A stretch of DNA of 64,000 bases, taken from Melieria omissa (taxonomy: Eukaryota; Arthropoda; Insecta; Diptera; Ulidiidae). The stretch covers positions 66,532,932 through 66,596,931 of the forward strand of contig OZ020270.1 in assembly GCA_963971225.1 (NCBI GenBank), in the 5' to 3' direction. Under the pieces are notes generated by a model. It was not told where the DNA came from, searched no databases, and worked only from the letters and a program-made list of their open reading frames with translations. Made by a program: the position numbers and the translations under genes. Shown here one piece after another: positions 51,642 through 61,959 of the stretch. The first letter of the stretch is position 1; every line of letters begins with the position of its first letter.

Positions 51642-52386
51642 TCAGGTGTACAACTTTGCTTCCGCCGTTTTTTTTTCCAAAATTAAAAGCTTTATTGCGA
51701 AAAAGTGCTTACAGATGTATTATTCAAAGTATTGTCCGTCGCTAGCGACAACTTTCTCCCATCTTTCCGGCAATTTTCGGATCCCGGCTCGAAAAAAGGA
51801 GTCCTCTTTTGACGATATCCATGAAGCAATCCATTTTTCCAATTCTTCGAAGGATTGAAAATGTTGATCTGCCAGGCCGTGTGCCATCGAACGGAATAGG
51901 TGGAAGTCAGAAGGGGCGACATCTGGGGAATACGGCGGGTGGGGCAAGACTTCCCATTTCAGCGTTTCCAGGTACTTTTTGACCACTTTTGCGACGTGAG
52001 GCCGAGCATTGTCGTGTTGGAGGATGACTTTGTCATGTCGAAATCACCATTTTTAAAACGTTGAAACCACTCCCGACACGTTCTTTCACTCAGAGCAGCA
52101 TCACCGTAAGTTTCTGAGAGCATTCGATGCGCTTCAGCTGCATTTTTTTTCGAATTGTAACAGAAAAGTAAAACTTCCCGCAAATGGCGAGAATTGGGCA
52201 CATAAACGGACATTTCCGAGCGTGAATAATACGAAAACAAGAACAACTGTCACTGAAACGGCGATGACAATTCGTTAGGCACTGTCCACACTCACTTTAA
52301 AGGCATTACCATCTATGTATTTCAACCAGCCTCAGCCGGTACAGCCACCTATCGGAAAACGGCGGAAGCAAAGTTGTACACCTGAT
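51642..52386 (-). mobile_element. Internally deleted mariner element C (Mos1-like)
   Basis: TIR TCAGGTGTACAACTTTGCTT(CCGCCGTTTT) about 30 bp, at 51642 and inverted to 52386; TA at 51640-51641 and 52387-52388. 745 bp. Confidence 0.92.
51720..52213 (-). pseudogene. Mos1-like mariner transposase with internal deletion
   Basis: N-terminal: MSVYVPNSRHLREVLLFCYN, NAAEAHRMLSETYG, WFQRFKNGDFD, the HTH half. The sequence then jumps, with a frame change, to VILQHDNARPHVAKVV (second catalytic Asp), PHPPYSPDVAPSDFHLF (third Asp, D34D spacing) and PERWEKVVASDGQYFE. The first catalytic Asp and linker are deleted. The ends match the mauritiana-type mariners. Confidence 0.9.
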
Positions 52387-52388
52387 AC

Positions 52389-52960
52389 ATTCAATAAGTA
52401 GTTGCAGCACCAGATCTGATTAAACTTTTCTTTGATAATTAGCACAAAATTGTAGCAATAGTTTTCCACTTATTATAACTTTCTTAATGCGTCTTGGTTG
52501 TTCCAATATTTTTACACATATATTGATTTTCATTGCAGCCATTTGTCCTTTTTACAACTTCTATTTTACAAGCAGACCAAAAGAACTAATAAAATCCATT
52601 GAATTTTGGTTTTTTCCGTAGCGCTACCACCTTATTTATGCGTCTTGGCGATCGCTCAATCAATTTTTCTATGCAAACTTTACCTGTCCACTTCTTGTTC
52701 TTGTTTGTAAAAAAGCAAGCGGAGAGCAAGCACGAGCCACCACCAACATGCATGCGACACATCGCTTTGTTGCTCAACAACAACAACCACAGTCACACCT
52801 TGTTTTATACACTGGCAACAGTGCCTTCAGCCCGGTTCAATGGCAGCATTGTTGGCACACTTCTACTATTCGATTAACTAACATCGACCAACATTGCGAA
52901 CGTTTTGTAATACAGTTGAAAATGAGTATTCCAGGGTTAATATTGAATTTGATTTGATAT
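52389..52960. other. Unassigned AT-rich interval
   Basis: Several short frames on both strands, none with a motif. CATGCATGCG and (CAA)n runs loosely recall 2560-2620 of the P-like region, so it may be P-like remnant. Confidence 0.35.
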
Positions 52961-52963
52961 TTA

Positions 52964-53552
52964 GGCTGTCTTCTTAAACGTCAGTTGCTTTGCAACAGTA
53001 CAAAGCATCATGTTAGTAAACAAAAAATGGAACAGTGTTACAATGCATCGTGTTCGTGAACGCATCCAATGATCAATCGATTGCATCGGCATCGCAAACT
53101 GCGCATCATTATTATCGACGATGCATTGACATGAATTTCGCTGTTAACAGTTTCATTTCTGGAATTGGTTTGACTTTCAGTATATTCCAAATTCAATTCT
53201 CCAGGACCTTCGGAACTTGTTATTATATTATGAAGAATCATACAAGAAATTATTATATGCTTAACTAGTTTCATGTTTTTTACATAAGTGGAACTTAAGA
53301 TTCTAAATTTATTTTGTAAAATGCCAAAGACCTGCTCGACGCATACTCACGTATTACTCAAAATAGTATTGAAAGTTTGCAAGATTAATATTGTTTCGCA
53401 GTTCATTTTCGCTTTTGCTGTGCGTCCATTTTGCAGTATTTGCTTGGATCAGAACCATTCGTAAACAAAGCAGTGCAACACATAAATGTATGCATCACGA
53501 CAGTAGTGATAGAGCATCACTGCTTAGCATAGGGATGTTTAAGAAGACAGCC
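52964..53552 (-). mobile_element. Deleted PIF/Harbinger element, 589 bp
   Basis: TIR GGCTGTCTTCTTAAAC at 52964 and inverted to 53552; TTA duplicated at 52961-52963 and 53553-53555. It contains a Harbinger nuclease fragment. Confidence 0.88.
53038..53350 (-). pseudogene. Harbinger nuclease C-terminal fragment
   Basis: Minus strand: VEQVFGILQNKFRILSSTYV, then KLVKHIIISCMILHNIIT, matching the ERxFGxLKxRF..L ... CxILHN end of HARBI1-type DDE nucleases (the Glu in VEQVFG is the third catalytic acid). The rest of the nuclease and the Myb-like partner are absent. Confidence 0.8.
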
Positions 53553-53555
53553 TTA

Positions 53556-53842
53556 CTTTTACAGCCCTATTCTGGCAACCGTAACAATATTCACCTCGGT
53601 AATAATTGAATACTTGGAAACAATTGTCACTTTTTGGTATTCTGGAGCAAATTCAAAAGCTCAAAAGGCGTCAATTGCTACGAAATTTCTTACCTCCGTA
53701 GGAGCAGGTGACAAGCAAATAAAGCTTATTATTATTAAAATTCAAATTTTGTCTTCAAATGCGCCTTGACAAACTGCAAAAAATGCTTTCGTTTTTCCTG
53801 CGTCGTGCGCTTAAACTTAGGAACTCTAGAAACGAAAAGAAT
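53556..53842. other. Short interval without recognised feature
   Basis: AT-rich with an (ATT)n stretch near 53730; possibly host DNA. No gene is seen. Confidence 0.4.
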
Positions 53843-53846
53843 ATAT

Positions 53847-54294
53847 TGTAACGATAAGACAGTCTGTCGCTGTGCAAAGCAACCCTGCCGCTACGTGCTG
53901 TGCTATAATCCAATCTGCCAACGACGTCCGCGATAGTAACTTTTAGTCCAATCTGGCAACGACGGCCGCGATAATAACTTTTAGTCCAACCTGGCAATGA
54001 TGGAAACTTTTAGTCCACTCCGGAATGTGCGGGAACGTTCTGCGCGATGGCCTGACAGGTATAAAAGGCAGCCGGATGCGGCGCAGCGAGTCAGTCTGGT
54101 TTTGACAAGTGAAGTTGCCACACGGAGTAATTAAGCAAATACTTAAGTGTACGAACAGTAAAGTGTAAACGGTGAATAATAAAGTGACTGTTGGTTTATT
54201 TTATTGTCTGCGTTTGAGAAACTGACTGTGTTTTATTTTCAAATTACACAATCCAGAGATACGTAACAGCCCAATAGACTTAGTATTCGTAACA
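53847..54294 (+). repeat. Gypsy 5' LTR
   Basis: 448 bp. TATAAAA at 54060-54066 is the likely promoter. It holds 2-3 diverged copies of a TTTTAGTCCAACCTGGCAA.GATGG unit of about 40-45 bp. Confidence 0.9.
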
Positions 54295-54296
54295 TT

Positions 54297-54314
54297 TGGT
54301 GTCAGAAGTGGGAT
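54297..54314 (+). promoter_or_regulatory. Primer-binding site, tRNA-Leu type
   Basis: TGGTGTCAGAAGTGGGAT, two bases after the LTR, is complementary to a tRNA 3' end TCCCACTTCTGACACCA, which fits insect tRNA-Leu as I recall it. Confidence 0.75.
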
Positions 54315-54367
54315 TGTGGAAAATTGAAAGTAAACAAATAAATAAATAAAATTATAAAAGTACGGAC

Positions 54368-55951
54368 ATGGTTAAACTCGAGCTGCTGAAGGTAGACCAG
54401 CTGAAGAAGGAGCTGGCTGCCTGGAATTTGCCGACTGCTGGCGGAAAGGCGGAGTAGCAGTTGCGCTTGCGAGAAGCATGTGAGGCACGAGGCGTCGATT
54501 GGACTGCGCACGAGTTCGGAGCGCAAGAACTAGAGGCGTCGGCCAAGGTGGAGGAATCGCCTGCTGGTGCTGCTTCGCTACAGAGTACGGCTGCAGCGGC
54601 TGCGCCACTACAAGCATTGGACATGAGCCAGCTAATGGTTGCACTTAAAGGCATGTTCGAGACTTCCAACCGTGAAATGGCAGCGAAACTGGAATCTTCG
54701 AATCAGGAGATGGCAGCGAAGCTGGAAACTACGAATCTCGAAATTTCGGCAAAAGTCGAGACTGCAAATCGAGCAATGTCAGCGAAGCTGGAAACTACAA
54801 ATCGAGAAATGGCAGCGCAAATGGAAACGGCGACCCAGGAAATATCGGCGCAAGTGGCGGAGCGAATGGAAGTCAAGCTTCAGGAAAATTCTGCGCGCTT
54901 GGAGCAGAAAGTGGAGGAAATCTCAGACAGGATTAATGGGAAAGTCGAGCACCTGGAGACGCGGGTAGACCACTTGGATAAACGAGTCGACGACCTAGAT
55001 CATTCCCTGAACAAACGAGTTGGCGACCTGGATGATTCCTTGAACAAACGTGTTGACGATCTTGATGATTCCCTGAACAAACGAGTTGATAGTCTGGAAG
55101 ATTCGATGAACAGAAAAATGGACGAGCGGCTTAGGGAGGTACAACCGCGAGAATGGTTGCCGCCGGTTCCGGAAAATGTTGCCATCCGAGCAGAAGTGCC
55201 TACTTATGATGGGACTACGCCATTCGATACCTTCAAGCTACAATTCGACCTGGCTGCTCTGGAAAATCAGTGGACCGATGTAAGGAAAGGTCGGAGATTG
55301 GCGTTGGCTCTTAAAGGTACTGCGGCCGAGGTAATAAAATCAGTTCCAGAATGTTTACAAAGTGAGTACGAGACCGTCATAAGGGTACTGGCAGCCAAAT
55401 ACAGCGACGAGCACAACATAACGCTTTACTACTGTGAGCTGAAGAACCGCAGGCAAAGATCCAACGAGGCGCTGCAGACATATGCAGCAGACATTGAGCG
55501 GCTCGTACAGCTGTGCTAACCGTCCTTCGGCGCTGATGATCTCGAAAGGATGAAGATTGAGTCGTTTATTGAAGGTCTTCATGATCCGGAGACACGTCGC
55601 AGTGCGTTGATGATGGGCAAGCCGACATTTAGGGAGACGGTGACCAGCGCGATGACATACGAGGCGACATGGATTGGGAGCACTCGGTATGCACCTGCAA
55701 GGATACGCCAGATCCAGCCGGACAACGACATTGCGATCCAGGCCATAAGCTCCGAACCACCGGGCAGGCCACGGGTGGTCTCCTCTAAAGTTGTTTGCTG
55801 GGTATGTGGCAAGCAGGGCCACATATCACGAGACTGCCGCCAACGAAAGAAGAGTTCCCGTTCTCGATCGCAATCGCCGGAAGCGAGGAATACTGACAAT
55901 CGAGGCCCAGCCAACAAGCGCAGGGCTGAGGACGGCGAGTCGTTAAACTAA
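54368..55951 (+). pseudogene. Gypsy gag with long coiled coil and zinc knuckle, two nonsense codons
   Basis: One frame from the ATG at 54368 (MVKLELLKVDQLKKELAAWN, a SAP-like start) to 55951, with stops at 54455 (TAG where the second copy has TTG) and 55517 (TAA). Residues about 85-250 are an 11-residue (hendecad) repeat: NREMAAKLESS, NQEMAAKLETT and so on, then DDSLNKRVDDL units, predicting a long coiled coil. PTYDGTTPFDTFKLQFDLAA starts the capsid region, and CWVCGKQGHISRDC is a single CCHC knuckle. It would form the particle if intact. Confidence 0.88.
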
Positions 55952-56040
55952 AACGGGTCAGCCCAAAGGGGCGTGAGCTGATCCCCACAATCTGCCGCCC
56001 CACCGTCCTTGTCTCACAGCTGAAACGACAGCCCAGCAGC

Positions 56041-56397
56041 TTGACAATTGAAGGAAGGATAGATGGAAAGTTGTTCGTGTTGACACTGGATACTGGAGCG
56101 TCATATTCGATCATAAAAGGGAAGCTTCTGAAGAACTGGGAACCGCTGCATGGCATACAGCTGCGGACTGCGACTGGCGAGTGCGCGCCGGTAAGAGGGA
56201 AAGTTACAAAAACGATTGTGATCGGCACCAGCAGCCTGGAACATGAGTTCATTGTCGCGGATATAATGGACGACGTGATTATCGGCGTGGATTTCATGAT
56301 TAGGCACGGTTTTACGCTGGACCTGAAGGAAAATGTGCTGAGATATGCCAACGTTGAATTCCCCTGCACACCGGCTACGAGCGAAGCGTGGCGGTAA
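56041..56397 (+). pseudogene. Gypsy protease
   Basis: FVLTLDTGASYSIIKGKLL carries the DTGA active site, and IIGVDFMIRHG is the second conserved loop. The frame shifts just before the RT part (around 56380) and a TAG follows near 56460, so protease and RT are no longer joined. Confidence 0.85.
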
Positions 56398-56462
56398 GGA
56401 AGGTTGTATCGTGTCGACACCGGAGGATAGCAGCAAATTCTGAGGCGATTGTGTGGGCATAG

Positions 56463-58400
56463 GTGGACGAGGACGATGGGACGAGTCGGCTGTGGGTTGT
56501 GGGATCACCAAAACAAGGACACGACAACATCATCATCGGACGTACATTAGTGGAACCTAAGAATGGCAGAATACCAGTCAGAATACTGAACCCCCTGAAT
56601 GCACCCAGATATGTCGGGAAAGATGAGGTAACTGGCGAGTGTAAGGAAGCTGTAGCAGTGGTCAATTGCGAGAGTAGCCCACCTGGAGGTAATAAGAAGA
56701 GCGGTTTTAACATGGACGTCATACCGCAAGAGATCCAGTGGAGCAGCGAGTTGACGGCTAAGCAGAAACAGAAGGTGAGGTCTTTCCTGCAGCACTATGG
56801 GTCAATATTTGCGGCAGAAACAGGCGGAAGAACAGTCATAGTGAAGCACAACATCGACACCGGAAGTGCAAAACCGATTCGCCAACCGCCAAGACGAGTT
56901 CCTCTTGCCAAGAGGGAGGAGGTCACAAATTTGATCGAGAACATGCGGAAAGAAAAGGTCATAGAGCCTTCCTCGGGCCTCTGGTGCGCGCCGGTCGTGC
57001 TGGTCAAGAAAAAAGATGGCAGTACCCGGTTTTGTGTGGATTATCGGAAGCTCAATGATGTGACCAAGAAGGACAGTTATCCACTACCTCGGATCGATGA
57101 CACCCTGTACACACTGTCAGGCACGCAGTGGTTCTCCACACTCGACTTACGTAGTGGCTATTGGCAGGTAGAGCTTGCAGACAAGGACAAGGAGAAAACG
57201 GCTTTCAGTGTTGGCGACGGTTTGTGGCAGTTCACCGTTATGCCGTTTGGACTCTGCAACGCACCAGCAACATTAGAGCGGCTAATGGAACGCGTGCTGA
57301 AAGGACTGCATTGGCGGACGTGTCTGGTATACCTCGACGACATAATCATGATGGGCAAAAGCTTCGACGACCACCTGGAAAAGCTGAAGGAGGCATTTGA
57401 GCGAATACAGAAAGCCGGGCTTAAACTCAACCCAAAGAAGTGCTCGCTGTTTCAAAAAGAGGTCAAATATCTGGGTCATACGGTTTCCGCCCGCGGAATA
57501 CATACGGATGAAGGCAAAATCACGGCGGTGAAGGAGTGGCCCCGGCCACGCAATCTACACGAACTCCGCAGTTTCCTGAGCCTGTGCACATACTACCGAA
57601 GATTTGTTCCGGGATTCGCGAACATAGCCAGCAGCCTGCACAAACTGACGAAAAAGGGCCAAGCTTTCGAGTGGAACGAGGATCAGGAACAGGCTTTTGC
57701 ACGTCTGAAGGAAAAACTGTGCAGTGCTCCAATTCTGGCCTTCCCCGTGCCTGGGGAGATGTTTATACTGGATACAGATGCAAGCGGGAATAGTATTGGC
57801 GGTGTGCTATCACAGATAATAGACGGCCAGGAACAAGTGATAGCGTACTACAGTAGGGTTCTATCGAAACCGGAACGCAATTACTGTGTGACACGGAGAG
57901 AACTGCTGGCGGTATTGGACTGCGTAAAACACTTCCACAAATATCTGTATGGACAAAGGTTTCGCCTGCGCACAGATCATGCGGCATTGAGATGGCTCCT
58001 GAACTTTAAAGACCCTGAAGGGCAATTGGCGCGGTGGATCGAGCGACTGCAGAGCTACGACTACACGATAGAGCATCGCAAAGGCAGTAGCCATGGAAAT
58101 GCCGATGCCTTGTCCCGCCGTCCGTGCAAAGTCGAATGCAGGCAGTGCTCGCGAGCCGAAAGCAATGAACAGATAGTGGACGTCCGGTTAGTAAGCGTTA
58201 TGCCAGAGGAAGAGTGGTCGGCGGAGAGGCTACAAAAAGACCAGCGTGAGGATGCGGATCTTGCAAAAATCGTCGAAGGCAAGGAGCAAGGCGCACGTCC
58301 AGACTGGCAGGAGATGGCCGGTGAAAGCCTGATCGCTAAGGCTTACTGGGCACAGTGGAAAAGTCTGCGGCTGAATGAAGGATGCCTGTACCGCGAATAG
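56463..58400 (+). pseudogene. Gypsy reverse transcriptase and RNase H
   Basis: A 645-residue open stretch. RT motifs: CAPVVLVKKKDGSTRFCVDY, FSTLDLRSGYWQVEL, VMPFGLCNAPATLERLMERV and the intact catalytic LVYLDDIIMMG (about 57330). RNase H: LDTDASGNSIGGVLSQ, YCVTRRELLAV, LRTDHAALRWL, GNADALSRRPC. It ends at an in-frame TAG (58398) before the integrase, and the start Met is internal. All RT and RNase H acids look intact, although the element as a whole is dead. Confidence 0.9.
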
Positions 58401-59450
58401 GAGAGCGCGGATGGTCAGACCAGCAACTCCCTAATGGTAGTGCCGAAATGCAGAATCAACGAGGTTATCGAGGCATACCATAACGACTGCAGTGGAGGGC
58501 ACCTGGGCATCACCAAAACCGTCGCCAAAATAAAAAGACGATTCTACTGAGTATGATGTCAGGAGTCTGTAGCCGAGTTGATTAAGAGCTGCGACCGATG
58601 TTCAGCCGCGAAAGGGCCGACAAGAAAATCTCGAGGCCACATGCAGCAGTACAACGTGGGAGCGCCCTTCGAGCCGATTGCTATGGACGTCGCCGGCCCA
58701 TTCCCAACTAGCACTCAAGGCAACAAATATGTGCTGGTGGTAATGGATTACTTCAGCAAATGGCCCGAAGTGTACCCTATTCCTAACCAGGAAGCCACTA
58801 CGATCTCGGAAAAGCTGGTAAACAACTGGGTAGCCAGGTTCGGAGTTCCGTTGGAGTTACACTCGGATCAAAGCCGGAATTTCGAGTCTGCGGTATTCAA
58901 GGAAGTGTGTGAGCTACTGGGGATAAAGAAAACTCGTACCACGCCTTTGCACCCACAGTCCGACGGCATGGTGGAACGCTTTAACCGGACACTGGAGGAA
59001 TACCTGCGAAAAGTGGTAGGCAGGAATCAAAAGGATTGGGACACGCATATCCCCCTGTTCCTGATGGCGCATAGGTCAGCCCCGCACGACACGACATCAC
59101 TCACTCCAGCCCGAGCAGTGTTCGGCACAGAGTTGCGGTTACCCGCTGACTTGAAGTTCGGGGTAGTCAGCACAACGGGAGGCGCTAAGACGGACTACGT
59201 GGTCAATAAGCGGGCGGAACTGGAGGAAATTCACCAGTTTATAAGGAGCCGCACCAAACTGGTCAGCGATAAGGCGAAAGCCAGATATGATCTACGGGCC
59301 AACTTAGCAGGTTTCCAAGAAGGCGATCTGGTAATGCTCTACAACCCGCAGCGGAGGAAAGGTTTGTCTCCGAAACTTCAAGCGTCATGGGAAGGACCGT
59401 ACGAAGTCGTGACTAGGATTAACGACGTGGATTCAACGTTGCAGCAATAA
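58401..59450 (+). pseudogene. Gypsy integrase
   Basis: The H2C2 finger (YHNDCSGGHLGITKT ... CDRC) has two stops near 58549 where a Trp and a Gly codon would be expected. The core from 58578 is open: PIAMDVAGPF (D), LELHSDQSRNF (D) and GMVERFNRTLEEY (E) complete the DDE triad. RANLAGFQEGDLVMLYNP is the C-terminal domain. The last residues run out of frame near 59440. Confidence 0.88.
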
Positions 59451-59549
59451 AGGCGCTAAGCTGAAGGTAGTCCATCTGGAGCGCCTGGCGCCTTATCACA
59501 GCGGAACCTCGGCACTTGTTCGGGACGAACAAGTCTAAGTGGTGGGCAG

Positions 59550-60423
59550 TGTAACGATAAGACAGTCTGTCGCTGTGCAAAGCAACCCTGTCGCTACGCG
59601 CCGTGCCATAATTCAACCTGGCAATGATGACCGCGATAATGGAAACTTTTAGTCCAACCTGGCAATGATGGCCGCGATAATGGAAACGTTTAGTCCAACC
59701 TGGCAATGATGGTCGCGATCATCATGGAAACCTTTAGTCCACTCTGGAATGTGCGAGAACGATCTGCGCGATGGCCGGACAGGTATAAAAGGCAGCCGGG
59801 TGCGGCGCAGCGAGTCACAGTCAAACCTAAATTGGAGCGTTGAACGTTGCGTTTTCTGACACAACGCTCTCGCTCAGTGCGGCATACCGAAATTGAAGCG
59901 TTGCGTTGGGATTGTCAAAATCATGAAATGAAAACAAATGTCAAAAATATCTGTTTAGTTGCCAAAACAACCAACAAACTATTATTATTTTGCAAAACTT
60001 AGCTCTTATTTGAATAAATTCCTCACAATTTAAATCAAATCAAATATAAATCACAGGCGTTTTTGTTTGTCGCAGCCAACTTCAACTGCTAATGCCTTCT
60101 CAAAATTGGAAATTCGAATAGCTCAGCGTCAGAGCGTTTCATTTGCGGTTTGCCCCATACAATTTGTATGGGCATGAAGCAATTTTGACAGTTGCTTGCC
60201 GCTGACGCTCCAATTTAGGTTTGACTGTCAGTCTGATTTTGACTAGTGAAGGTGCCACACGGAGTAATTGAGCACATACTTAAGTGTAAAGACAGTGAAG
60301 TGTAAATCTGTGAAATAAAGTGATTGTTGGTTTATTTTATTGACTGCGTTTGAGAAACTAAGTGTGTTTTATTTTCAAATTACAGAGATACGTACTAGCC
60401 CACTAGAACTAGCATTCGTAACA
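59550..60423 (+). repeat. Gypsy 3' LTR, enlarged by a MITE and extra internal units
   Basis: 874 bp versus 448 bp for the 5' LTR. 410 bp is the MITE at 59818-60227; the rest of the difference is mainly in the TTTAGTCCAACCTGGCAATG repeat block (59600-59745). Confidence 0.9.
59818..60227. mobile_element. MITE of 410 bp in the Gypsy LTR
   Basis: TIR CAGTCAAACCTAAATTGGAG(CG) at 59818 and inverted to 60227; TCA on both sides (59815-59817, 60228-60230). The 5' LTR has the empty site GCGAGTCAGTCTG. GCGTTGCG/CAACGC motifs recur internally. Superfamily not assigned. Confidence 0.88.
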
Positions 60424-60427
60424 ATAT

Positions 60428-61461
60428 GTCACAAGTTTTGTCTTGTCAATATTAGACATTTTGCCCATTTTAATATCAAAAAAGCGAACACACAAGAAAA
60501 TAATTACACAAATTGTCCTTCGTCCGTATACTTCGTACAATAGACTAGATTCTATGGTTGTTTGCAGCCATGCTCTACCGACGAACCGTACAAAAATTCC
60601 CTCGCGAACATTCGAAACATTCGATCTTCTCATATATGTTAGTTCGTTTTGCGATTGTATGTTATCGCGATAAATACTTGAGCAAACGAGCGGTTGCGAA
60701 TGATTTTCTGCATCAGCGCTCTTCAGTGTTGTCGCAAAAACAGTGTTACAGCCGGAAAAAAGTGTCATCAAGTGTTTACAATTTGTTTATGCCATGTATA
60801 TAAATTAATTCACTTGAGTTACTTTATTTCAGCCACTTTATTTGGAGCTTAGTGAGCTCTGGTCTTCTTAAGCAACCTTAGTCAACTAATTTACACCAAT
60901 CACTTAAGTCTACCCTAAAGCCCTACTCCGTACGCGCCGTATCGTTTCGCTGATCTTGCAGCTCGTGCAAGAATCGAACGATCGACCATCAGCAACAATG
61001 TCCACGATTCGCTGATCTTGCAACTCGTGCAAGAATCGAGCAATCGATCGCCAGCAACAATGTTCGATGTAATTTGCTGATGTCAGCTACGGCGAAGTAG
61101 CTGGATCGGTGGCCTGCGCTGGTAACGACGACGTTGTTTGCTTGCGCAACAATGTAGCGGGCTGCGGAGTCGCTGGTTTAATTTGTGGCGGCGGGTTGCG
61201 ACGTTGTTGGGTTAACTTATATATAGTTATATTATAATCTGGCAACCCTTATTAACTACTACTATTTCTAACTATTACTATTAATATTACTACTACAAAT
61301 ACTATAATAATTACAACAACATGTATAACAACTAAGTTCAACCAACTACTAATACTAATGTAACTACTGCTTAGAGAAGAAAATGAAAATTGTAAGGAGT
61401 TCAGTTCGAAAATAAAGATTGTTGAAACAGCATCGAACCTATTTTATAATTATATACATAT
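60428..61461. other. Interval between the two Gypsy elements
   Basis: No gene. It holds a 62-bp tandem duplication (60946-61069), a TTA/CTA-rich stretch (61240-61360) and CGAAAATAAAGATTG (polyadenylation-like) near 61410, so part may be an LTR of an unrecognised element. Confidence 0.4.
60946..61069. repeat. 62-bp tandem duplication
   Basis: TTCGCTGATCTTGCA.CTCGTGCAAGAATCGA.C.ATCGA appears at 60946 and 61008; each copy contains a TTGCA..CTCGTGCAA small palindrome. Confidence 0.85.
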
Positions 61462-61880
61462 TGATACGATGAGAAATTCCGTGCCGTACTGTACAGGAAT
61501 GCTTTTCTCTGCACGAATGTTTTCGAAGCATACTTTTAGGCATGCACTTTGAAGTACGGCAAATTTGGTATAATTCGCTTGGTAGTCCAATATGGTAAGG
61601 ATGGTTCCGAAGAAATGGGCTGTGCGAGAATGGTCGAGCGCTTTCCAATTGGAAGTTGCAAGAAACTTCGGCGCAATAAGAAAACTGGTATAAAAGCGGC
61701 AGTGTGCAGCGCAATGAGTCGAGTTTGAGTTGAAGAAGCAAAGTAGTAACAAGTGTAGATACAAGCAAAGTGTAATTCTGCAAATAAAGTGAGTTTCTGA
61801 CTGCGTTTGCGCTGAATAGTTGAAGTTGTTTTATTTTCAAAACCAATCCAAACGAACCTGTGAAGGGATTTTTCGTAACA
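61462..61880 (+). repeat. Gypsy 2 5' LTR (left edge tentative)
   Basis: Ends TTTTTCGTAACA at 61880, next to the primer site at 61883 (TGGTGTCAGAAG). GGTATAAAAGCGGC near 61688 is the promoter TATA. Only the last third resembles the first element's LTR. Confidence 0.6.
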
Positions 61881-61959
61881 TTTGGTGTCAGAAGTTCGGA
61901 TTGTGTTACTGAAGATAAACAAAGAATAAATAAATAAATAAAATTATAAAAACACAGAC

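Larger units (their letters stand above)
53847..60423 (+). mobile_element. Gypsy-type LTR retrotransposon, decayed
   Basis: LTRs begin TGTAACGATAAGACAGTC and end ATTCGTAACA; TSD ATAT at 53843-53846 and 60424-60427. Internal order: primer site, gag, protease, RT-RNase H, integrase, 3' LTR. No env. The LTRs differ at many sites and each coding part has stops or frameshifts, so it is an old insertion. Confidence 0.92.
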
